From: Triticum aestivum
Lineage: Eukaryota > Streptophyta > Magnoliopsida > Poales > Poaceae
Direction of reading: 5' to 3'
NCBI RefSeq assembly: GCF_018294505.1
Contig: NC_057813.1
Span: 321,453,955-321,517,954 of the forward strand
DNA: 64,000 nucleotides
A program made the position numbers and the translations under genes. A model generated the notes under the pieces. The model ran no database searches. It saw only the letters and a list, made by a program, of their open reading frames with translations, and had not been told where the DNA came from. Below are positions 11,069 through 22,328 of the stretch, one piece after another (the stretch's first letter is position 1; every line of letters begins with the position of its first letter).

Positions 11069-14000
11069 ATGGTCAACACGCGCACTAACCCTGCTCCTCA
11101 AGAGCAGGCCGAAGGCAGTGAAGTCAGGGATGCAAATCTGCCTCATCCTCCTTCACTAGCCGAGGTTATGATGGAAGCTGAGAGAAACAAGCGGGAGACC
11201 AACCGTTTGTTGGAGCGTATTGAACAGAACACAGCACACCATCAGAGGACTAACGTGGTGTCACTCAGTGATTTTATCAAATTACATCCACCCACGTTCC
11301 ACCACTCCGTCGAGCCTCTCGACGCTGATGACTGGCTTCGCAGTATCTCTCACAAACTGCGTTCCGCGCTGGTAGCGGAGGCTGACAAGGTCACCTTTTC
11401 TACATATCATCTTGAAGGCCCCGCCAGTCTATGGTGGGAGAATTATGGAGCTATGCGCCCAGCAGACCACGTCACTACTTGGGCTGAGTTCAGCGAGGCT
11501 TTCCGTGAACATCACATTCCGGAGGGTCTCATGGACCGTAAACGTGAGGAATTCTGCAATTTCACCCAAGGCCGACTTCCTGTGGATGTTTATAGCAGGG
11601 AGTTTGGTAATCTCGCACGATATGCAACCGAGGAAGTTTCTACTGACGCCAAGAAGCAAGCAAGGTTCCGTAAGGGACTTAGTCCTGAGCTTCGCCGCGA
11701 CCTCCGGCTGCATGAGTGCACATCTTTTCAGAAACTTGTCAACAAAGCCATCAGTGCTGAAACTGGTCAGACTGACTACGACGCAACACGCAAGCATGGC
11801 CGTGATATGGGTTCCTCATCCGGTGTTGGTCCCCAGAAGCGCCGCGTGTGGGTACCCAACACCGCCCTGCCACCCAGGTTCACACCGAGGCCATCTTTCC
11901 AGGCGCCTCGCCCTGTTCAACAGTCTGCACCGACCAAGCCCTATGGGGGTCCATCTAACAATGCTCCTCCACGTACCAGTTCCGTGACTTGTTTCAAGTG
12001 TGGGGAATCTGGTCACTATATGCGTGAGTGTCCCCAGACCAACCCCAATCAATCTGCTAAAGCTGTTGGCCGTGGCAAGCCGACAGGGAAAGGGTTTCAT
12101 GCTAAACCGGTCACCGCTTCACGTGGCCATGTCAACTGTATCTCTGCCGAAGAAGCTCAAGAGGATCCCAACGTCGTTCTTGGTACGCTCCTTGTTAATT
12201 GCCACCCGGCATCTGTTCTTTTCGATACAGGAGCCTCTCATTCTTTTATATCCGAAAATTATGCTCGTTTGCATAACGTTGCATTCTGTGACATGCCAAC
12301 CTCTATGGTAATTCAAACTCCGGGATCCAAATGGCAAACTTCTAGAGTAAGCCATGGAAATGAAATCCAAGTCGACAGACTTGTTTTTCTCGCATCTTTG
12401 ATAGCCCTTAAATCTTCAGATATTAATATCATTCTGGGTATGGACTGGATGTCAGCTCATCATGCCCAAATTGATTGCTTCTCTAGGACTGTTCAACTCA
12501 CCCATCCTTCGGGGAAGATAGTCAATGTCTTGACCCGAATAGCCAAGCGACAATTATATTCTCTTAACGCCAGCCCTTTGCCAGACCTTGAGGACATTCC
12601 GGTAGTCCGTGACTTCCCGGATGTTTTTCCAGAGGAATTGCCAGGTGTTCCACCTGACAGGGATGTTGAGTTCGTAATCGACCTCATCCCCGGAACCGTT
12701 CCGATTGCTAGAAGACCTTATAAGATGGCACCCCTAGAACTAGCCGAGCTTAAGAAACAACTCGATGAATCCTTGAAAAAGGGTTTCATCCGCCCTAGTT
12801 CATCTCCGTGGGCTTGCCCCGTCCTATTCGTCAAGAAGAAGGATGGTACGGACCGGATGGTTGTAGACTACCGACCTGTCAATTTGGTCACAATCAAGAA
12901 CAAATATCCACTTCCCAGGATCAACGATCTGTATGATCAGCTCGCTGGATCCTCAGTCTTCTCCAAGATGGATTTGAGGTTGGGCTACCATCAAATCAAA
13001 ATCAGAAACGGGGACATTCCTAAAACGGCCTTTGTTACTCGTTATGGCCAATACGAGTACACCGTCATGTCCTTCGGTTTAACCAACGCTCCAGCCACCT
13101 TTTCTCGGTTAATGAACTCAATCTTCATGGAGTATCTGGACAAATTCGTCGTAGTTTATCTCGATGATATACTCATCTACTCCAAGAACGAGGAAGAACA
13201 TGCCGAACATCTAAGGCTAGTGTTGAAGAAACTTCGAGAGCATCGCCTTTATGCCAAATTTTCTAAATGTGAATTCTGGTTGTCAGAAGTGACCTATCTA
13301 GGTCATGTAATATCTGGTAACGGTATTGCTGTTAATCCTGAGCGAGTTCAAGCCGTCCTTAATTGGACTCCACCTGAATCGGTCAAGCAAGTTCGGAGTT
13401 TTCTAGGCTTAGCGAGCTATTGTCGTCGCTTTGTCGAGAACTTCTCCAAAGTTGCTAAACCCCTAACCGCACTCCTCAAGAAAGATAAGAAGTTCGAATG
13501 GCCTCCACAATGTGAGCACAGCTTTCAGGAACTAAAAAGACGCCTGACCTCTGCTCCCGTACTGGTACCGCCAGACTTTTCCAAGTACTTTGTTATCTAC
13601 TGCGACGCCTCGCGACAAGGACTAGGTTGCATTCTTATGCAAGATCGACACGTAATTGCTTACGCTTCACGGCAATTGCACCCACATGAGGAGAATTATC
13701 GTACTCATGATCTAGAGCTTGCAGCCGTAGTCTATGCACTTAAGACCTGGCGACATTACCTCCTCGGTAATCGTTGCGAAATATTCACTGATCACCAAAG
13801 TCTGAAGTATATTTTCACCCAACCGGATTTGAATCTCCGGCAGAGACGTTGGGTTGAATTGATCACAGACTTCGACTTAGGAATAACTTAAACCCCAGGG
13901 AAAGCCAACGTCATGGCTGATGCGCTAAGTCGTAAATCTTATTGTAACAACCTGATGTTACAACAAAGTCAACCGCTCCTCCATGAGGAATTTCGGAAGC

Positions 14001-15514
14001 TTAACCTTCACATTGTACCTCAAGGTTTTCTTTCCACCTTGGTAGCAAAACCTACTCTTACTGATCAAATCATCGCTGCCCAAAGGCGAGATAAGGGAAT
14101 ATCTAAAATCAAAGAGAACATTGCTAGCGGAGGTGCTAGTTGTTTCTCCACAAATGATCATGGTGTTGTGTACTTTGAGAACCGTCTAGTGGTTCCCAAG
14201 AACCAGCATCTACGGCAATTGATCCTTAAGGAAGCTCATGAATCTCCTCTCACCATTCATCCCGGTAGTACTAAGATGTATCAGGACCTACGCCAGAGGT
14301 TCTGGTGGACTAGGATGAAGAGAGAAATTGCTCAGTTTATTGCTAATTGCGACGTCTGTCGTCGTGTAAAAGCAGAGCACCAACGGCCTGCTGGCACCCT
14401 TCAACCCTTAGCTATTCCTGAATGGAAATGGGATAAAATTGGTATGGATTTCATTACCGGTTTTCCCAGGACCAAGAGAGGGAATAATGCTATTTTCGTC
14501 GTGGTCGATCGTCTTTCCAAAGTAGCTCATTTCTTGCCTGTTCGTGAGAGTATAACCGCTAGTCAGCTGGCAGATTTGTACATCTCCCGAATAGTGTCTC
14601 TCCATGGTGTTCCTTTGGAAATTAACTCGGATCGAGGAAGTCTTTTCACCTCTCGATTTTGGGAAAGCTTCCAAAATGCTATGGGAACCCGTCTCTCTTT
14701 TAGCACCGCTTTCCACCCTCAGTCGAGTGGTCAAGTAGAACGCGTCAATCAGATTCTAGAAGACATGCTTCGAGCCTCTGTTATCTCATTCAGAATGGAC
14801 TGGGAGAAGTGCCTTCCATTTGCCGAATTCGCTTACAACAACAGCTATCAATCTAGCTTGGGTAAAGCCCCTTTCGAAGTTCTCTATGGACGACGGTGTC
14901 GAACACCCCTTAACTGGTCAGAGACCGGGGAAAGACAATTCTTTGGCCCGGATATGATTCAGGAAGCATAAGAACAAGTTTGTATCGTTCGTGAAAAGTT
15001 GAAAACAGCTCAATCTCGTCAAAAGAGTCAATATGACCGAAAACATAAGGCTATGACTTTCAAGGTTGACGAGAAGGCTTATCTTCGGGTCACCCCTCTG
15101 AAGGGAACCCATCGTTTCGGTATCAAAGGCAAATTGGCTCCTCGTTACATTGGACCGTTTCGCATTCTCGCCAAACGAGGGGAAGTTTCCTACCAATTGG
15201 AACTACCTCCGCACCTCTCCAGGGTCCACGATGTCTTCCACGTTTCTCAACTCAGGCGTTGCTTCTCGGATCCTATCCGTGGAGTGGACCACGAAACACT
15301 TGATCTCCAAGATAATCTTACATATCGAGAGTACCCCATTCGTATCCTCGATCAAGCCGAACGTACCACCCGACGTCATAATATCAAGTTTCTCAAAGTT
15401 CAATGGTCGCACCATTCTGAGGATGAAGCAACTTGGGAAAGGGAGGATCGTCTTCGACTTGAATATCCCACCTTCTTCCGGAGGAACCCAAATCTCGGGA
15501 CGAGATTCTTTTGA
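11069..15514 (+). pseudogene. gag-pol polyprotein of the Tekay-like element (two stops, one frameshift)
   Basis: One frame carries, in order: gag (matrix/capsid-like, residues ~60-230), a CCHC zinc knuckle [14 protein letters not shown] (~307), protease LFDTGASHS (~384), reverse transcriptase with YLDD (~696), RNase H (CDASRQG, ~844), HHCC integrase, the DDE core (D at GMDFITGFP, D at NSDRGS, E at QVERVNQ with 35-residue spacing) and a chromodomain near the end. Breaks: TAT-to-TAA at 13889-13891 in RNase H, GAA-to-TAA at 14969-14971 after the integrase core, and a one-base loss near 15478 that alters the last residues. Each is judged against the inverted copy at 3778-5473. The start ATG at 11069 follows a splice-acceptor-like TAG. 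It would have encoded all replication enzymes; as it stands it makes at most gag to RNase H. Confidence 0.9.
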
Positions 15515-15526
15515 GTGGGGGTGAGT
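15513..15526 (+). promoter_or_regulatory. Polypurine tract
   Basis: GAGTGGGGGTGAGT directly before the 3' LTR TGTCACATCC. It is the expected plus-strand primer. The inverted fragment at 3778-3791 carries the same tract. Confidence 0.85.
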
Positions 15527-16625
15527 TGTCACATCCTAGTTAGCCATGCATTAGAGTGTTGCATCATGCCTACTTTTTCATCAGAAACTTGAAATGGGGA
15601 TGACAGAACCCCCAGTCCCCTCTGAAACCAACTAGGGTTACTAAAAAAAAACTTTTCAATGAACCTGAAATGCCCTTCTAAAATGCCCATCATTTTTGTC
15701 TTGGTTCAGAACCTCTGCCAAAAGTGGTGCACATTTTCCTAGGCCATCTTAGGGTTTTTGAATTAAATCATAAATATTTGAATTTGGGCATTTAAAATTA
15801 TATAAAATATTTAAATGTTCAAATATCTCCAAACTAAAATGTTCCATGTTGGAAATAATCCAACTATGGACCAGGAGTAATTTGGTGATTTTAGGAGTTG
15901 ACTAAGTATTTTATTTAATTCAACAAAGTTGCAGAAATAAAAAAAAACAGAAACAGAAAGGAAAAGGGAAAACTTACCTGGCGCCACCACAGGCCCACCA
16001 GCCAGCCCACCTGGCCGGCCCAGCCCGGCCACCGCTCCAGCGAGCTGCTTGGCTTGCCAGGCAGGCAGCCAAGGTGCTCGGCGGCGGCACCGCAGCTCGC
16101 CACGCAGCTGCACGCCGCCCTGCTTCCCCCTCTCGCCGCCCTGATGGCCTGGACGAGCTCCATGTCGCGCCCCGACCCCCCTGGACACCTCCATTCGCCC
16201 CCAGTTCCTCTCCCTCGCGCTCCCACGCCATGGCCGACGCCACCGTCGCCGCACCGCCGCCGTAGCTGTGCTCCCCGTCGTCTCCACGCCGCGCCACCGT
16301 GTCCAGAAGCTCCGCCGTCCTCTACTTCTTCGAGCTAGCCGAGCCCCGAGCGCTCGCGTGCCTCGAAGCCGCCGCACCAACCTCGCCCGAACCGCCATCG
16401 CCGGAGATCCCCTTCGCCGTCGCCGCCGCAGCAGCTCGTCCCCGACCACGCCGTCCTTTCCATCAAGACCGCAGTGAGCTGGGCTAACTTCCCCTTCCTC
16501 TCTTTCTCTCTCTCGTGCACCACAGCGAGCACACTAAGCTCACCCGCACGCGCCGTCGCGGACCTCTTCGCCGACGTGCTCCCGGCCATCCTCCGGCCAC
16601 CTCGCCTTGTCCATCGCACTCACCA

Positions 16626-16892
16626 NNNNNNNNNNNNNNNNNNNNNNNNNNNNNNNNNNNNNNNNNNNNNNNNNNNNNNNNNNNNNNNNNNNNNNNNNNN
16701 NNNNNNNNNNNNNNNNNNNNNNNNNNNNNNNNNNNNNNNNNNNNNNNNNNNNNNNNNNNNNNNNNNNNNNNNNNNNNNNNNNNNNNNNNNNNNNNNNNNN
16801 NNNNNNNNNNNNNNNNNNNNNNNNNNNNNNNNNNNNNNNNNNNNNNNNNNNNNNNNNNNNNNNNNNNNNNNNNNNNNNNNNNNNNNNNNNNN
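16626..16892. other. Assembly gap (267 N)
   Basis: The flanks correspond to 5' LTR positions ending at 3022 and resuming at 7201. Counting 3023-3557 plus 7082-7200 gives about 655 bp of expected LTR sequence, so the gap length is too short by roughly 390 bp. Open frames that span the N run are artefacts. Confidence 0.95.
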
Positions 16893-17371
16893 AGAACAAG
16901 AAAAGGCACTTAAAGAGGCCATGTTTGAGTTTGAAATTTGAATCTTTGATTCAAATTTGTTCAAACCCTTCTGGTTTTAGTTGCATTAGCCCAACACACT
17001 CATCTTGCCATGTCTCATGCATGCATCATATTGTTGCACATTGTTTGGTGATGTTTGCGTATCGATGTCCTTTGCGACAGGTTCTGCCTCCGAGGAGTAC
17101 CGTGATTACCCTAACGAAGAACCGTATCAGTGCATCGAACCATCAGGCAAGCAACCAACCATTTGATCATATCGATACAATCCCATGCTCTCGCTCCTGC
17201 TCTCCTTTACTGCATTAAGACAACGCGTTTCAAACTGCTGTGTGCTACGGTAGTTGAACCCATTTCCTCTGCATGACCTGTCATTGCCACAGTAACTAGA
17301 TGAAACCCACTAGCATGTGTAGGAGTTGATTGAGCCATATGTATGTGTTGTTCCTACCTTGCTATGCCTGC

Positions 17372-17381
17372 NNNNNNNNNN
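17372..17381. other. Assembly gap (10 N) at an overlap
   Basis: Both flanks read CCTGC, while the 5' LTR at about 7675-7682 has a single copy. The N run therefore joins contig ends that overlap, and no sequence appears to be missing. Confidence 0.85.
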
Positions 17382-19218
17382 CCTGCTATGCTTAGAGTCG
17401 TGTCAGGTCTGGTTCATCTGGGTGATGGGCTAGAGTGAAATGATTATGTCGGTAATGAGAGTGGTGTGGTGAACACGATTTGGTAAAGGTATCGATGAGA
17501 GGCCATGTAGGAGTACATGGTGGGTTGTTTCATTGAAGCCGACCTTAAGCACTGAGATCTGTATGTGTGATTTAAGATACAGCTACTACCATGCATTGGG
17601 CCCTGAAATATGACCCCGCTCGACTTCTTATTCACCCTAGCCCTCTGTCCAGGAGTTGCACGTAGTTTCTGGTGTTTGTAGCCTACTGGAGGCCGTGGAC
17701 AGCGCTGACCGTAGGGGTGGGCTGTGATGCGGTAGGTACGTGGCACGGTGTACCGAATACCCGTTAGGTATCTCGGGAACCCTGTTCACATCGTTCGGGG
17801 CTGTATGGGAAACCTCGGCCGGACTCCCTGCGGATGGAACCTGAATAGGCGATAAATCTGGACTAGAGGCTTAAGTGTTTAGGTAGGTCGTGGTCTACAC
17901 CCACGTCGGCTTTCGCTTGAAGTCTGCCGAGCACATGTCGTGTGCAGACGCTAAGTGGTGGAAACATGTATGAAGAAGTACACCCCTGCAGGGTTATCAT
18001 AATCTATTCGAATAGCCGCGTCCGCGGTAAAGGACTACTTGGTTGCCTATACAGCTCATAGACAAGTAAATGGAAACTACTAAAAGCCTCAAGATAAGTG
18101 TGAGTGCCGAGGATGGCTCCTCCGTAGGAAGACGGAGGTGGATCCTCGGTAGTGTATTGAAGTGGTGAGTAGTGGACTCGTGTGCGCAAAACCATTTCAA
18201 GCTGGAGTATCGTAGGATAGTCTAGCCAAGAGTCAAAGCTGGCTTGCTGCAATAACTCCACCAACCCTTCTTGATACTATGCATGTATGTAGGATCTGAT
18301 GTAAGTCTTGCTGAGTACCTTTGTACTCATGTTGCTATAATCTACATTTTTACAGAAGACGCTGCAACCCCTTCTGATGGGTTCTATGTAGACGTTGACA
18401 TCAACGAGTAGGCTAAAGACCCAGGTGGTGACCCTGAGCTTGTGATGGACCACGTAGTATAGCTAGGCTTTCGAAGCCTCCTTTATTTTACTAGTTGTCT
18501 GTACTCAGACAATGTACTTCCGCTGCTGGTTTGTATGACTGTATGACTTGTATGTTGGGTCGTGAGACCCGTACCTTTGTGTATGATATGTATGGCTCCC
18601 TGAGCCTTAAATAAAGTACTTGTGTCGTAGAGTCATGTTGTGATGCTTCGTTGTATTTACACATATCGAGCATATTGTGTGTATGATTGAAATGCTTGGT
18701 ATGTGTGGGATCTGACTATCTAGTTGTTTATCTTTAGTAGCCTCTCTTACCGGGAAATGCCTCCTAGTGTTACCGCTGAGCCATGGTAGCTTGCTACTGC
18801 TCTGGAACACTTAGGCTGGCCGGCATGTGTCCTTCTTCGTTCCTGTGTCTGTCCCTTCGGGGAAATGTCACGCTTTGAGTACCGGAGTCCTGTTAGCCCG
18901 CTACAGCCCGGTTTACCGGAGTCCTGCTAGCCCAGTGCTACAGCCCGGACCCATTTGCTGATGACCGACACGTTAGGAGCTGGGTCATGGATGCCTGTCC
19001 CTGTAAGTCTGTGCCACTTTGGGTTTACGACTAGTCATGTCAGCCCGGGCTCTTTATCATATGGATGCTAGCGACACTATCATATACGTGAGCCAAAAGG
19101 CGCAAACGGTCCCGGGCAAAGGTAAGGCGACACCCGTGGGAATACCGTGCGTGAGGCCGCAAAGTGATATGAGGTGTTACCGGCTAGATCGATGTGACAT
19201 CGAGTCGGGGTCCTGACA

Positions 19219-19223
19219 GAAAC
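19219..19223. repeat. Target-site duplication GAAAC (right)
   Basis: Direct copy of 1918-1922 immediately after the 3' LTR. Confidence 0.95.
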
Positions 19224-20742
19224 CTTATCATTATCTACTGTAGCAAATCACTAAAACTATTATTTAACATTGCATACTAAATGCCTATGCATATTTAATA
19301 CTCCTACCCTCAAATAGAATCAATAAAAAATCAAACACATGCAAACAATGCAAACATAACAATAATCTGTCTGAGCAGAACAGTCTGTAAAGAGTGCAAT
19401 ATTCATCATAGTTCCATAGCTCCAAAAATTCTGAAAACTTAGCACACTGTAAAAAAATTATTATAGCTTACTATGCAAAAGTTCAACCTTTCATCACATT
19501 CTGACTTTTCTAGAGAATTTTTGCAATAGTGATAAACTTTATGTTTTGAAACAGCAACTCATATACTTCCAAAATAAGCATGGCAAAGGGTATACTTGAC
19601 ATTTTTATTGAAATGAAAGATGCAAAACTTTATTAGAAATATAAGAAAGAAAATACAAACAAAATAAAATGATGCTCCGGGCAAAACACATATCATGTGA
19701 CGAATAAAAATATAGTCCCAAGTAAGGTTATCGATAATGTGGAGGATAAAAGACGGGATGCCTTCCGGGGGATCCCTAAGCTTAGTTTCTTGGATCCTCC
19801 TCGAATATTACCTTGGGATGCCTTGGGCATACCCAAGCTTAGGGTCTTGTCACTCGTCATTCTCCTCATATCGATATCTCACCAAAAACTTGAAAACTTC
19901 AATCACACAAAACTCAACGGAACTTCGTGAGATTGGTTAGTATGATAAAGACAAATCATTCTCTTTGGTACTGTCAAAGACAGGATTCATAATTTTTATT
20001 ACACAATGCCTACTGTACCTTATCATTTCCACAATTTATATTGAGCAATATAAGCCATAGAAACTAGATAACAAGCAAACTATGCATTGAAAACAGAATT
20101 TGTCAAAAATAGAACAATCTGAAGTAATCTGTACTCCAACCATACTTCTGTAACTCCAAATATTCTAAAAAATAGGAAAACGTAGGCAATTTTGTATAGA
20201 AATCATCTTTAAAAACTTAAGGTCAAATCACGTTCCAGTGAATTATAGAAATTCCTGGACTGGGCGCAAAAGTATCTGTTTTTGCACAGAATCAAGTCAA
20301 CTATCATCCACACTATCCCAAAGGCTTTAGTGGGTACTTTATTGAAACAAAAGCAATAAAACATGATTACTATAGTAGCATAATCATGTGAACACACAAA
20401 AACATAAGGTAAAAGTGTTGGGTTGTCTCCCAACAAGCGCTTTCTGTAATGCCTGTTAGCTAGGCATGAAGATTTCAATGATGCGCACATAAAAGATAAG
20501 AATTGAAACATAATGGGAGCATCATGAATCACATGGAAAGCAAATTTAAGTCTAACCCACCTCCTATTCATAGGGATTTTGTGATCAAACAATTTATGGG
20601 AGCAAGAATCAACTAGCATAGGAAGGCACAACAAGCATGACATCAAAACGTTCAGCATAAACAGGGGAAACTTGAGATTATTGAGACATGTCAAAGCGTA
20701 TGTTCCTCTCTCATAATAATTTTCAGTGGCATCATGAATGAA

Positions 20743-21351
20743 TTAAACAATATAACTATCACATAAAGCATTATTTTCATTATCCAGAACCATAGAAAAT
20801 CTATTACTCTCCACACAAGCAAATTTATTCTCATCAATGGTAGTGGGAGCAAACTCAACAAAATAACTATCATGCGATTGAAAATTAAAATCATGATGAC
20901 AAGTTTCATGGTTATCATTATTCTTTATAGCATACATGTCATCACTATAATCATCATAGATAGGAACTTTGTTTTCATAATGAATTGAAACCTCTTCCAA
21001 AATAGTGGATTCATCACTAAATAAAGTCATGACCTCTCCAAATCCACTTTCATTAATATAATGATCATAAATAGGAGGCATGCTTTCATCACAATAAATT
21101 ATCTCTTCTAAACTCGGGGGACTGAAAATACCATATTCATCAAACATAGCGTCCCCAAGCTTATGGCTTTGCATATCATTAGCATCATGGATATTCAAAT
21201 AATTCATACCAACAACATTGGAATCATGCTCATCATTTATGCCAAACATTTTATTGAATTCTTCTTCTATAAATTGAGCACAATTTTCCTTTCCACCGTT
21301 TTCAAGAAAGACATGATAAAGATGAACAATATGAGACCAACTCAATTCCAT
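20743..21351 (-). CDS. Sabrina-like ORF of unknown function (202 aa, probably relic)
   Basis: A minus-strand frame beginning about 125 bp inside the 5' LTR. It is acidic and rich in Asn, Asp, His and Tyr, with no zinc knuckle, protease or RT motif. The position just after the PBS is that of gag, but I recognise no gag signature. Downstream on the same strand (20209-20694) the sequence is open in another frame, suggesting a longer, frame-shifted ancestral ORF. It may be a decayed protein of the family; function unknown. Confidence 0.4.
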   Translation of the reverse strand: MELSWSHIVHLYHVFLENGGKENCAQFIEEEFNKMFGINDEHDSNVVGMNYLNIHDANDMQSHKLGDAMFDEYGIFSPPSLEEIIYCDESMPPIYDHYINESGFGEVMTLFSDESTILEEVSIHYENKVPIYDDYSDDMYAIKNNDNHETCHHDFNFQSHDSYFVEFAPTTIDENKFACVESNRFSMVLDNENNALCDSYIV

Positions 21352-21450
21352 TTTTTTGTAGTTTTCTTTTATAAACCAAACTATTGATAAAACAAGAAAC
21401 TAAAAGATTCGATTGCAAGATCTAAAGATATACCTTCAAGCACTCACCTC

Positions 21451-21466
21451 ACCGGCAACGGCGCCA
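21451..21466 (-). promoter_or_regulatory. Primer-binding site, Asp-tRNA type
   Basis: On the minus strand TGGCGCCGTTGCCGGT, 10 bases inside the LTR end at 21477. Athila-lineage elements typically use tRNA-Asp with this sequence, which supports the Athila placement and the minus orientation. Confidence 0.85.
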
Positions 21467-21476
21467 AAAAAGAGCT

Positions 21477-22328
21477 TGATGTCTACTACGCAACTTTATT
21501 CTTGTAGACTTGTGTCGGGCCTCCAAGCGCAGAGTTTTGTAGGACAGTAGCAATTTTCCCTCAAGTGGATGACCTAAGGTTTATCAATCTGTGGGAGGCA
21601 TATGATGAAGACGGTCTCTCTCAAACAGCCTTGCAACCAAAAAACAAAAAGTCTCTTGTGTCCCCAACACACCAAATACAATGGTAGTTTGTATAGGTGC
21701 ACTAGTTTGGCAAAGAGATGGTGATAAAAGTGTAATATGGATAGTAGATATTGGTTTTTGTAATAAGAACAATAAAAATCAGCAAGGTATCAATTGATAA
21801 AACAGAGCACAAACAGTATTGTAACACTTGAAAATGAGGCCTAGGGTCCATACTTTCGCTAGTGCAATCTCTCAACAATGCTAATCTAATTGGATCATTT
21901 AACCATCCCTCAAGGTACGATGAAGAATCACTCCAAAGTTCTTATCTAGCAGAGAACATAAGAAGAAATTTTTTGTAGGGTATGAAACCACCTTAAAGTT
22001 ATTCTTTCCGTTTGATCTATCCAAGAGTTTGTACTAAAATAACACCATATGATACGCATCAACCAACTCTAATGTCATCTAGATACACCAATGTCACCAG
22101 AAGTATCCATGAGTTAATTATACGATACGCATCAAACAATTTCAGATTCATAATATTCAATCCAACACAAAGAACCTCAAAGAGTGCCCCAAGATTTCTA
22201 CCGGAGAAGCAAAGACGAGAACGTGCATCAACCCCTATGCATAGATTACCCCAATGTCACCTCGGGAATCCGCAAGTTGAGTGCCAAAACACATATCAAG
22301 TGAATCTATATAATAACCCATCGTCACA
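21477..22328 (-). repeat. Sabrina-like 5' LTR, proximal half
   Basis: Starts TGATGTCTACTACGC (the LTR end nearest the PBS) and matches the LTR at 58215-59520 from about 21840 on. It stops after CCCATCGTCAC, where unrelated LTR sequence begins. The outer half of the LTR is missing. Confidence 0.85.

Larger units (their letters stand above)
1923..19218 (+). mobile_element. Tekay-like chromovirus (Gypsy LTR retrotransposon), full length but defective
   Basis: The element is bounded by TGTCACATCC and ...CCTGACA with a 5-bp GAAAC duplication. Order: 5' LTR (1923-9511, interrupted by a rearranged insert at 3558-7081), initiator-Met PBS, extra ORF, gag-pol with a C-terminal chromodomain, PPT and 3' LTR. 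Without the insert the LTR is about 4.07 kb, which is long. The chromodomain after integrase and the iMet PBS place it among chromoviruses; the Tekay/Del assignment is by general resemblance. Two stop codons and a frameshift in pol, plus the LTR rearrangement, make it non-autonomous. Confidence 0.9.
15527..19218 (+). repeat. 3' LTR of the Tekay-like element
   Basis: Begins TGTCACATCC, ends CCTGACA, followed by the GAAAC duplication. It is nearly identical to 1923-3022 and to 7201-9511. It contains two N runs (16626-16892 and 17372-17381). An AATAAA lies at 18610-18615. Confidence 0.92.
19224..21476 (-). mobile_element. Sabrina-like element, internal region (right segment)
   Basis: This continues the segment at 589-1922; the first ~280 bp match 61449-61740. 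The strand is set by the PBS at 21451-21466 (Asp-tRNA-like, read on minus). It contains another GGGATGCC-type inverted repeat block near 19757-19845, paralogous to that at 1718-1802. One long minus-strand frame (20743-21351) sits next to the PBS. No protease, RT or integrase is seen, as expected for the heavily deleted Sabrina type. Confidence 0.75.

Noticed and set aside
16474..17218. Open frames crossing the N run
   Set aside because: N codons contain no stops; these frames are artefacts of the gap.
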